11,155 nt of DNA, from contig JAISPN010000182.1 in the NCBI GenBank assembly GCA_031274845.1, positions 1-11,155 on the forward strand, in the 5' to 3' direction. This DNA comes from Acidobacteriaceae bacterium. Its GTDB lineage: Bacteria > Acidobacteriota > Vicinamibacteria > Vicinamibacterales > CAVVIG01. Made by a program: the position numbers and the translations under genes. Below the pieces are notes generated by a model. That model was not told where the DNA came from. It was given only the letters and a program-made list of their open reading frames with translations, and searched no databases. This document shows positions 5,761-11,155 of the stretch, one piece after another; positions within the stretch are counted from its first letter, which is position 1, and each line of letters opens with the position of its first letter.

Positions 5761-6924
5761 TTAGTACAGCAGGAAGTCCGTGCGGACCTTCTGGAACTCC
5801 TCGACCGATGCCTCCCACGACTGCGCGATCGCTTCCGCTTTCATCCCGCGTTCGAGTTGACGGCGAGTCTCGTCGGTGCCGGCGAGGATGTCGAACGGCA
5901 GCTTCTCGTATTCGTACTCGTAAGGCGGTTCACGCCAGCCGAACGCATCAGGCCCAGCGTCGAGGAACGCTTCGGTCAGAAGGACTGCGCTCAATACTGG
6001 CTTGAACGTCTGGCGATCCGTGACGTGAAGCTGACAGCCGCCGCACGAGGTTTTGGCGTGTTTGTGAAACGTCGGTTCGAACACCGTCGGACGGAAGACG
6101 ACGCCCGGCGCGTTGCGCCGGTTGAGCGCGGCGGCAAAGCGATCAGCCATCACCCACGGCGCGCCGATGAGTTCAAACGGCCGCGTCGTTCCACGTCCTT
6201 CCGAGACGTTGGTCCCCTCGAACAGCACCGTGCCTGGATAGACGATGGCCGAATCGAGCGTCGGCATATTGGGTGACGGCATCACCCACGGCGCGCCGGA
6301 GGTGTCGTGATACATCTCGCGCTGCCAGCCAGACATCGGCACGACGTCCAGATCGGCGCCGATGCCGAAGTGGTCGTTGAAGAGACGCGCCAGCTCGCCG
6401 ATCGTCATCCCGTGCCGCATCGGAATCGGGTAGAGCCCGACGAACGATTCGAATCCACGCGCGAGCATCGGTCCTTCGACGGCGACGCCGCCGATCGGAT
6501 TGGGTCGATCGCAGACGATCACTTTGAGCCCCTGCTCTCGCGCCGCGACGAGGCAATACGCCATCGTGTAGATGTAGGTGTAGATGCGCGTGCCGACATC
6601 CTGCAGATCGATGACGAGCACATCCAGACCGCGAAGCATCTCGGGCGTCGGCTTCCGTGTGTCGCTGTAGAGCGAGTAGATCGGCACCTTGCGCTCGGCG
6701 TCGCTGGCATGGCCGGTTTCAATCATGTTCTCCTGCACGTCGGAGTGGAACCCATGCTGCGGTCCGAAGATCGCGCCGACGCGTGTTTTCGCGCGCATCG
6801 TCAGCCGATCGACGATGTGCCGGAAGTCGTGATCGACAGACGCAGGATTGCAGACGATCCCGACGGTGGTTCCGTCGAGTGTGGTGGTGTCGAGAAGACG
6901 CTCGGAGCCGAGAGCGATGCGCAT
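5761..6924 (-). CDS. namZ: NamZ-like exo-beta-N-acetylmuramidase (DUF1343, GH171)
   Basis: A 387-aa DUF1343 protein. Characterised members (NamZ) release N-acetylmuramic acid from the non-reducing end of peptidoglycan fragments. Signatures include VGIVCNPASV (21-30), FGPQHGF (53-59), YSLYSDTRKPTPEMLRG (83-99), DLQDVGTRIYTYIYTM (106-121), CDRPNPIGG (138-146), PMRHGMTIGELARLFN (168-183) and FEGTNVSEGRGTTRPFE (235-251). These cover the whole family domain. The motif often written FGPEHG has Gln56 here, and NMIE follows (67-70), as I recall for one subgroup. No signal peptide is seen, so it probably acts on recycled muropeptides in the cytoplasm. The start at 6924 is chosen because homologues begin there and a -10 box ends 7 nt upstream; in-frame starts at 6948, 6951 (ATG) and 6969 (GTG) are possible. 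It is divergent from the ABC importer. Confidence 0.88.
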   Translation of the reverse strand: MRIALGSERLLDTTTLDGTTVGIVCNPASVDHDFRHIVDRLTMRAKTRVGAIFGPQHGFHSDVQENMIETGHASDAERKVPIYSLYSDTRKPTPEMLRGLDVLVIDLQDVGTRIYTYIYTMAYCLVAAREQGLKVIVCDRPNPIGGVAVEGPMLARGFESFVGLYPIPMRHGMTIGELARLFNDHFGIGADLDVVPMSGWQREMYHDTSGAPWVMPSPNMPTLDSAIVYPGTVLFEGTNVSEGRGTTRPFELIGAPWVMADRFAAALNRRNAPGVVFRPTVFEPTFHKHAKTSCGGCQLHVTDRQTFKPVLSAVLLTEAFLDAGPDAFGWREPPYEYEYEKLPFDILAGTDETRRQLERGMKAEAIAQSWEASVEEFQKVRTDFLLY

Positions 6925-6930
6925 CGACGC

Positions 6931-6960
6931 ATTGTAGTGAGTGCGCATCATCTGATACAA
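6931..6960 (-). promoter_or_regulatory. Candidate promoter of namZ (TTGTAT - 18 bp - TACAAT)
   Basis: On the minus strand TTGTAT (6960-6955) and TACAAT (6936-6931) are separated by 18 bp. The -10 ends 7 nt before the A of the ATG at 6924, so the predicted transcript starts on the start codon itself. This supports the 6924 start and a leaderless mRNA. Confidence 0.45.
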
Positions 6961-6961
6961 A
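6932..6961 (+). promoter_or_regulatory. Candidate promoter of the ABC importer (TTGTAG - 18 bp - TACAAA)
   Basis: On the plus strand TTGTAG (6932-6937) and TACAAA (6956-6961), preceded by TGA, are separated by 18 bp. Transcription would start near 6968, giving a leader of about 9 nt. The elements coincide almost exactly with those of the namZ promoter on the other strand. Confidence 0.35.
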
Positions 6962-6976
6962 GCGGGCACCGCTCAC

Positions 6977-8482
6977 ATGCGTCGATGTTCCGTTCTGGCG
7001 GCGCTCGTTGCTGCCCTCATCGTGGCCGCGCCGTCAGTGCTGCGCGCGCAGGACCCGCGCGTCTTTCGCTGGGCCGGCGACCCTGAAGGGGGCGCGCCCT
7101 ACGTGGAGGCGAGCCCAACGAATCCGGAGGCGCTCATTGGCTTCGACGTCGAGATCGCGGAGCTCATCGCCCGCGGACTTCATCTCGCGCCGAAATTCGT
7201 CCTGATTGAGTTTTCGTCGATCGATCAGTCCATTGCGCGTGGCGATGCCGAGATCGGGATGGGTGGCATCGAAGACACACCGGCGCATCGCGCGACGCTG
7301 TCGGTGACCGTGCCGTACTACGAGTTCCGAGAAGTGTTGAGCGTCCGCGACGCGGATGCTGGCCGTTATCGCACCTTGCAGGATCTCGCTGGCCGTCGCG
7401 TCGGCACGCTCGGTGGTACGATCGCCTACGACATCCTGCTCAAGGCGCAGCCGCAACTGGGTCTTGTCGTCGTTCCCTACGAAGACGATGTGCACCCGTA
7501 TCAGGATCTGGTGCTCGGCCGCGTGGATGCCGTGCTGCTCGATAACGTGCTGGCCGAGCGGCGCAAGCGGACTATCAGCGGGTTTGCGATTCAGCCGGAG
7601 AGCATTGCGACGAGCCATTATGTCGGCGTGCTCTCGACGGCCAACGCCGCGCTTCGCGATCGGGTCGACGAGGTGCTTCGCGGGGCGATGCGCGACGGCG
7701 CGCTTGAAGCGATCTTCAGAAAGTGGGAGCTCTGGTCCGACGATCAGGCGGCGTTGTACCGCCGGGTGCTGGCGCGCGAAGAGGTCGCGCCGATAACTGG
7801 CGTCGATCTGATTGAAGCATCGGCGACACTGACGAAGTGGGCGGCGACGAAGCGCTACCTGCCCGCCCTGCTGCGCGCTTCCCTCATTACGATCGTGCTC
7901 TCGTGCGTGGCGATGCTGCTGGCGGTGACGGTCGGCGTGCTCATCGCCAGCGGTCGCGTCTACGGCAGCGCGCCGCTACGCTGGCTGCTGACGGGCTATG
8001 TCGAGCTGATGCGCGGCACGCCGATTCTGTTGCAGCTCTTCGTGCTCTATTACGGGATCGCGTCTGCCGTGAAGTTGCCAGCGTTTGTGGCGGCGCTGCT
8101 TGGCCTCGCGCTCAACTACGGCGCGTACGAAAGCGAGATCTATCGCGGCGCGCTCGAATCGATTTCGCCGGGTCAGCTCGAAGCGGCACGCACGCTTGGC
8201 TTCTCCGAGCGGCAGATTCTGTGGCTCATTCGCGGTCCGCAGGCCTTCCGGCTGGCGCTGCCGCCGATGACGAACGACTTCGTCGCGCTGCTCAAGGATT
8301 CGGCGCTCGTCTCCGTCCTCACCGTCGTCGAGCTCACGAAGCAGACGCAGATTTTTGCCACCAACCTTGGAAGCTGGGTCATTCCCGGTTTTCTGTGCGC
8401 CGGTCTGTATCTCGCCATGTCGCTGCCGCTCTCCGCGCTGGCGCGGCGGTTCGAGCAGCGCTGGAAGGCGCCCACCCAATGA
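6977..8482 (+). CDS. Polar amino-acid ABC importer, substrate-binding protein fused to permease
   Basis: A 501-aa two-domain protein. Residues 1-24 look like a signal peptide ending LRAQ. Residues about 28-255 form a family-3 periplasmic binding domain: GFDVEIAE (55-62), IGMGGIEDTP with Arg105, VPYYE (112-116), VGTLGGT (142-148) and Asp189 in LLDN, the positions that usually hold the ligand alpha-carboxyl and alpha-amino groups. A linker follows, then a HisM/GlnP-type permease domain from about 295 with YVELMRGTPILLQLFVLYYG (341-360) and the EAA coupling motif SPGQLEAARTLGFSE (397-411). The fusion is rarer than separate genes and recalls GlnP of Gram-positive bacteria; two copies should form the channel. 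The ligand is probably an amino acid or close relative, which one is unknown. The ATPase gene overlaps the stop codon by an ATGA. Confidence 0.92.
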   Translation: MRRCSVLAALVAALIVAAPSVLRAQDPRVFRWAGDPEGGAPYVEASPTNPEALIGFDVEIAELIARGLHLAPKFVLIEFSSIDQSIARGDAEIGMGGIEDTPAHRATLSVTVPYYEFREVLSVRDADAGRYRTLQDLAGRRVGTLGGTIAYDILLKAQPQLGLVVVPYEDDVHPYQDLVLGRVDAVLLDNVLAERRKRTISGFAIQPESIATSHYVGVLSTANAALRDRVDEVLRGAMRDGALEAIFRKWELWSDDQAALYRRVLAREEVAPITGVDLIEASATLTKWAATKRYLPALLRASLITIVLSCVAMLLAVTVGVLIASGRVYGSAPLRWLLTGYVELMRGTPILLQLFVLYYGIASAVKLPAFVAALLGLALNYGAYESEIYRGALESISPGQLEAARTLGFSERQILWLIRGPQAFRLALPPMTNDFVALLKDSALVSVLTVVELTKQTQIFATNLGSWVIPGFLCAGLYLAMSLPLSALARRFEQRWKAPTQ

Positions 8483-9150
8483 GCGAACTCGCGTGCGACA
8501 TCAAAGACGTGTACCTCTCGCGAGGCGCGCGGCCGATTCTTGCCGGCGTGTCGCTGCAAGCGTCGCCTGGCGAGGTCGTCGCGTTGATGGGCGAGTCGGG
8601 ATCGGGCAAGACGACGCTGCTGCGCGCGATGGCGGGCCTTGAGCCGTTCGAGCGCGGCGCGATCGTCATGGACGGCGTGACGATCGCGTGCGGCACGCCG
8701 TCCGCGGAGATGCTCCGCCGACTTCGGCGCAAGGTCGGCATGGTGTTTCAGTTCCACTGTCTGTTCGAGCATCTGACGGCGCTGCAAAATGTCTCGCTCG
8801 CGCCGATTTACGTCCACGGCGTGGCGCCTGCCGACGCCGATCGGCGTAGCCGCGAACTGCTCGAGGAACTTGGCGTCGCGCATCGCGCGCATGCGTTGCC
8901 GCGCGAACTCTCCGGAGGAGAAGCGCAGCGCGTCGCCATCGCGCGAGCGCTGGCGACAGACCCGGCGCTGCTGCTGATGGACGAACCAACGGCGTCTCTC
9001 GATCCCGCGCGACGGATGGAGCTGTCGACGCTCTTGCGGTCACTGGCAGGAAGCCAGCGAACGCTCGTTGTCGTCACCCATGACGAGGACTTTGCCAAAG
9101 AGACGGCGACCCGCATCGAGCGCATGCGGGCAGGCACGCTGACTGGGTAA
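8479..9150 (+). CDS. Amino-acid ABC importer ATPase (GlnQ/HisP type)
   Basis: A 223-aa ABC ATPase that powers the upstream fused permease. Tyr12 fits the A-loop. Walker A is GESGSGKTT (38-46), the Q-loop is VFQFHCLFEHLTALQNV (89-105), the signature is LSGGEAQ (144-150), Walker B is LLLMDEPTASLD (164-175), and the switch is His201 (VTHD). It is a little shorter than typical GlnQ (about 240 aa), lacking a C-terminal extension. The ATG at 8479 overlaps the permease TGA (ATGA), and GGAAGG lies 10 nt upstream inside the permease gene, so production of the two subunits should be coupled. The same frame is open upstream to 7837, but that part is a shadow of the permease. With the fusion, the operon makes a complete importer from two genes. 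Confidence 0.94.
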   Translation: MSELACDIKDVYLSRGARPILAGVSLQASPGEVVALMGESGSGKTTLLRAMAGLEPFERGAIVMDGVTIACGTPSAEMLRRLRRKVGMVFQFHCLFEHLTALQNVSLAPIYVHGVAPADADRRSRELLEELGVAHRAHALPRELSGGEAQRVAIARALATDPALLLMDEPTASLDPARRMELSTLLRSLAGSQRTLVVVTHDEDFAKETATRIERMRAGTLTG

Positions 9151-9186
9151 GATTAATGTGCGCGTCACCTGTTATTGCTGGCCCTG

Positions 9187-9195
9187 TGCTAGACT
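9187..9195 (+). promoter_or_regulatory. Candidate extended -10 (TGCTAGACT) for the RRM gene
   Basis: TGC followed by TAGACT matches the extended -10 pattern, starting 36 bp after the ABC ATPase stop. No good -35 is visible, which extended -10 promoters can tolerate. Transcription would begin near 9202 and give a leader of about 123 nt before the ATG at 9325. Confidence 0.45.
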
Positions 9196-9201
9196 ACGCC
9201 C

Positions 9202-9324
9202 TTCCGGTGGTCCGCCCCGCCTGCTTCGCCTGTGCCGAGAGCCGATCGAGACAGACAGTCCGCATCGTACTCCCTGAATGCCCACGTAGCCGTCGAGTCG
9301 TCCACCTTTCAGCAAGGAGCTAGT
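9202..9324 (+). promoter_or_regulatory. Long structured 5' leader of the RRM gene
   Basis: This predicted leader of about 120 nt has two small hairpins. One is GGTGG/CCGCC (9206-9210 with 9217-9221). The other is CCTT/AAGG (9305-9308 with 9314-9317), which includes part of the Shine-Dalgarno. A three-codon ATG-CCC-ACG-TAG mini-ORF lies at 9278-9289. No known riboswitch pattern was recognised. Regulation of translation is an inference. Confidence 0.35.
9314..9319 (+). promoter_or_regulatory. Strong Shine-Dalgarno (AAGGAG) of the RRM gene
   Basis: AAGGAG ends 5 nt before the ATG at 9325 and fixes that start over an in-frame ATG at 9232. Its AAGG part can pair with CCTT at 9305-9308 across a 5-nt loop. 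It is the best ribosome site in the window. Confidence 0.75.
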
Positions 9325-9654
9325 ATGGGTCGCAGGTTGTACGTCGGGAATCTGCCTTACTCCGCGGGAGAAACCGAACTGCAGGAGCTTTTCAGCCGCG
9401 CCGGGAATGTCGATTCGGTGCGTGTGATGCGTGACGCGGCGACGGGCCGCGCGCGGGGCTTTGCGTTCGTTGAGATGGCGACAGACGAGGAAGCGCAGAG
9501 AGCCGCCTCCGAGTTCAACCAGTATCAGATGGGCGGCCGGGCGCTCACGGTCAACGAAGCGCGACCCAAGCCGGAAGGCGGATTCGGCGGGGGCGGCGGG
9601 TATGGTGGCAACCGTGGATCGCAGGGCAACGGCCGCCGCGAACCTCGGTGGTAG
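9325..9654 (+). CDS. RRM-domain RNA-binding protein with Gly-rich tail
   Basis: A 109-aa protein with one RNA recognition motif filling residues about 3-80: RNP2 is LYVGNL (5-10) and RNP1 is RGFAFVEM (44-51), with the aromatic residues needed to stack on RNA. The C-terminal 25 residues are Gly/Arg-rich, with GGFGGGGGYGG followed by basic residues. This matches the bacterial Rbp proteins best known from cyanobacteria, where several are cold-induced. It probably binds single-stranded RNA in the cytoplasm as a chaperone or regulator; the targets are unknown. The start is set by the AAGGAG site. The long leader hints at post-transcriptional control. It is followed after 3 nt by a small basic protein, with which it is likely cotranscribed. 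Confidence 0.93.
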   Translation: MGRRLYVGNLPYSAGETELQELFSRAGNVDSVRVMRDAATGRARGFAFVEMATDEEAQRAASEFNQYQMGGRALTVNEARPKPEGGFGGGGGYGGNRGSQGNGRREPRW

Positions 9655-9657
9655 CCG

Positions 9658-9891
9658 ATGAAGAACTGGAGTAAAGGCGACCGGGTGGTTCAGGCCACAT
9701 ACGGGACCGGCACGCTCGTCGAAGTCAACGAACACCACACGGTGATCGAGTTCGACGAACATGGCCGTCGCACCTTTGCCACCCGTCTTGTGCAGTTGCA
9801 GTCGAGTAACGAGCCGGCGCCGAACAAGGCGCCGCGCAAGCGTGCAACCAAGGCGAAGGTGGCGAAAGCCAAGGACGCCGACGAAAGCTAG
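9658..9891 (+). CDS. Small SH3/Tudor-like basic protein (DUF3553-like)
   Basis: A 77-aa protein. Residues 4-48 form a small beta-barrel pattern, WSKGDRVVQATYGTGTLVEV then TVIEFDEHGRRTFA, resembling DUF3553 and the Tudor/SH3-like domain found at the C terminus of UvrD/PcrA helicases and in CarD-type RNA-polymerase partners. The last 25 residues are Lys/Arg/Ala-rich and probably disordered, suited to nucleic-acid contact. No catalytic motif is present. It starts 3 nt after the RRM stop with no clear ribosome site of its own, so translation is probably coupled. The pairing suggests a shared role around RNA or transcription; this is inference. The family assignment is by pattern, not by a profile search. 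Confidence 0.75.
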   Translation: MKNWSKGDRVVQATYGTGTLVEVNEHHTVIEFDEHGRRTFATRLVQLQSSNEPAPNKAPRKRATKAKVAKAKDADES

Positions 9892-9906
9892 GTTCGTGTC
9901 GGTTCC

Positions 9907-11155
9907 TCATTGGGAGAGTGCGCGGGCCGCTGCGCGCGCACTCGACCAGGCCCACTGAAAGTTGAACCCGCCAAGCCGTCCATCCACATCCAGGACTTCG
10001 CCCACAAGGTAGAGTCCTCGACAGATTTTCGATTCCATCGTTCCAGCGTCGATGTCATCGACCGCGACACCGCCAGCCGTCGCCTCTGCATACGTGTATC
10101 CGCGCGTGCCGGTCACCGGCGCCTGCCATGCGGTGAGCGTGTGGACGAGAGAGCGTCGCGCGTCTCGCGAAAGCTGTGCGCCGATGTGGCTGCCAGTAAC
10201 GCCGGCCTGTTCAGTCATCGCTGTGGCGACAGACGCCGGCAGCACGGTGTCGAGCAGCGTGACGAGCGAGGCGCGTGGCCGCGCGGCGGCTGATTCGACG
10301 AGCCAGCGATCGACCGCGTCGAAGGTGCGGCCCGGGCACACATTGACGGTGAGCGTGGGCGCCCGCCCGCCCAGTTGCGCGCGCGCCCAGTGCCGCGACA
10401 TGTTCAGCGCGACGGGGCCGCTCATGCCGAAGTGCGTCCAGAGCAGCGCGCCGCTGAGACGGATCACGCTCTTGCCGTCCACCCAGAGCGTCAGTTCGGC
10501 GTCGTGGGAGACGCCGCTCAGATGCCGGTGCACGTTGTCGTTGCGATCAAGTACAAGCGGTGCGAGCGCGGGCGTCGTCGGGACGATCGTGTGGCCGAGC
10601 GCGCGTGCGAACGCGTAGCCAGCGCCGTCGCTGCCGCTTTTGGGCAGCGCGCGTCCCCCCGTCGCGAGGACGAGGCGGCGTGCGTGCAGGACTGTGGCTG
10701 ATGTGTGGACGGAGAAGCCGTCATCGTGACGCGCGACCGCCGTCACAAGGTGGCTGCCGAGCAGTGTGACGCCAAGCCGCTGACATTCGCCGAGCAGCGC
10801 GTTCAGGACATCGCGCGAGCGGTTGCTGTCGGGAAAGAGTTTGCCGTCGTGCTCTTCGTGCAGCGTGACGCCGAGCCGCGCGAATGCGGCGACCGTGTCC
10901 GGCACCGTGAGCGCGCGCAGGACGCGCCTGATGAACGCGGGATGTCCGCCCCAGTAGTCACGCTCGGAGACGTGGACGTTGGTGACGTTGCAGCGGCTGC
11001 CGCCGCTCACGAGGATCTTGGCGCCGGGACGCGCCGAACCGTCGAGCAGCGTGACCGATATCGAGGGATTCAGTTGACGCGTGAAGATCGCGGTGGCGAG
11101 GCCAGCCGCGCCCGCCCCGACAATCAGGACATCAGGGCGCGGCGATGATGGGCGA
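9907..11155 (-). CDS. HI0933/YhiN-family FAD-dependent oxidoreductase (start outside window)
   Basis: This minus-strand frame is open to the right edge and encodes 415 residues, lacking probably only a few N-terminal ones. The Rossmann FAD motif VLIVGAGAAGLATA (9-22) is present, followed by GAKILVSGGSRCNVTN, the family signature. Further hallmarks are EEHDGKLFPDSNRSRDV, ATGGRALPKSGSDGAGYAFA, WTHFGMSGPVALNMS and, near the end, TMESKICRGLYLVGEVLDV then GRLGGFNFQWAW. Members (YhiN, BaiN) are soluble flavoproteins. BaiN has been linked to bile-acid reduction in gut clostridia, but for most members the substrate is unknown. A GTG at 11010 is in frame but cuts off the FAD motif, so it is not the start. 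The gene ends 15 bp from the convergent small basic protein. Confidence 0.93.
   Translation of the reverse strand, partial: RPSSPRPDVLIVGAGAAGLATAIFTRQLNPSISVTLLDGSARPGAKILVSGGSRCNVTNVHVSERDYWGGHPAFIRRVLRALTVPDTVAAFARLGVTLHEEHDGKLFPDSNRSRDVLNALLGECQRLGVTLLGSHLVTAVARHDDGFSVHTSATVLHARRLVLATGGRALPKSGSDGAGYAFARALGHTIVPTTPALAPLVLDRNDNVHRHLSGVSHDAELTLWVDGKSVIRLSGALLWTHFGMSGPVALNMSRHWARAQLGGRAPTLTVNVCPGRTFDAVDRWLVESAAARPRASLVTLLDTVLPASVATAMTEQAGVTGSHIGAQLSRDARRSLVHTLTAWQAPVTGTRGYTYAEATAGGVAVDDIDAGTMESKICRGLYLVGEVLDVDGRLGGFNFQWAWSSARAAARALSQ

Noticed and set aside
6307..7086. Plus-strand open frame of 259 codons opposite namZ
   Set aside because: It is antisense to well-conserved NamZ motifs and its product is low-complexity, His/Arg/Asp-rich.
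7837..8478. N-terminal extension of the ABC ATPase
   Set aside because: This is an off-frame reading of the permease domain. The ATPase fold starts at MSELACDIKD and has its own ATGA start.
9232..9324. Upstream in-frame ATG for the RRM protein
   Set aside because: There is no ribosome site before it, and the extra 31 residues are not RRM-like. AAGGAG sits 5 nt before the ATG at 9325.
1..11155. CRISPR arrays, tRNAs, rRNAs, insertion sequences or phage genes
   Set aside because: No regularly spaced repeats, cloverleaf sequences, transposase or phage motifs were seen, and composition is even throughout.

Overview
The window is about 11 kb of GC-rich (roughly 60-65%), gene-dense bacterial chromosome. 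I see no phage, transposon, tRNA, rRNA or CRISPR sequence. The flavour of the proteins (a MutS-like ATPase with a short acidic tail, the FGPQHG subtype of NamZ, a polar amino-acid ABC system with binding protein and permease fused, an RRM protein next to a tiny Tudor-like protein) suggests an Acidobacteriota member, perhaps Vicinamibacteria. This is inference from family resemblance; no search was run.

Layout. (1) 1-312 (+) is the C-terminal end of a MutS-family ATPase. (2) 301-2436 (-) is a tight three-gene operon: a class-3 O-methyltransferase, a 52-codon unrecognised ORF, and an amidase-signature enzyme with a complete Lys-Ser-Ser triad; each junction overlaps. (3) 2454-4718 (+) carries pyruvate kinase and an MscS-type mechanosensitive channel, 6 nt apart. 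(4) 4719-4884 is a 166-bp non-coding stretch. (5) 4885-5748 (+) is a LOG-family protein (nucleotide phosphoribohydrolase-like). (6) 5761-6924 (-) is a NamZ/DUF1343 exo-N-acetylmuramidase homologue. (7) 6977-9150 (+) is a two-gene amino-acid ABC importer. (8) 9151-9324 is a leader region, followed by an RRM RNA-binding protein and a 77-aa SH3/Tudor-like basic protein (9325-9891, +). (9) 9907-11155 (-) is most of a HI0933/YhiN-family flavoprotein that runs off the right edge. No stretch longer than 300 bases lacks a gene.

The genes are mostly housekeeping or metabolic: glycolysis end step, osmotic safety valve, nucleotide salvage, cell-wall sugar recycling, amino-acid uptake, RNA binding. I do not see a defence system or biosynthetic cluster. 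The most interesting signals are at the fine scale. Two divergent junctions (methyltransferase/pyk and namZ/ABC importer) have overlapping, face-to-face promoters, one with two perfect TATAAT boxes within 39 bp. Four genes (pyk, LOG, namZ, the importer) have a -10 box so close to the ATG, and no Shine-Dalgarno, that their mRNAs should be leaderless or nearly so. The RRM gene is the opposite, with a strong AAGGAG in a small hairpin at the end of a leader of about 120 nt. The 52-codon ORF wedged between the methyltransferase and the amidase is a possible undescribed amidase partner.
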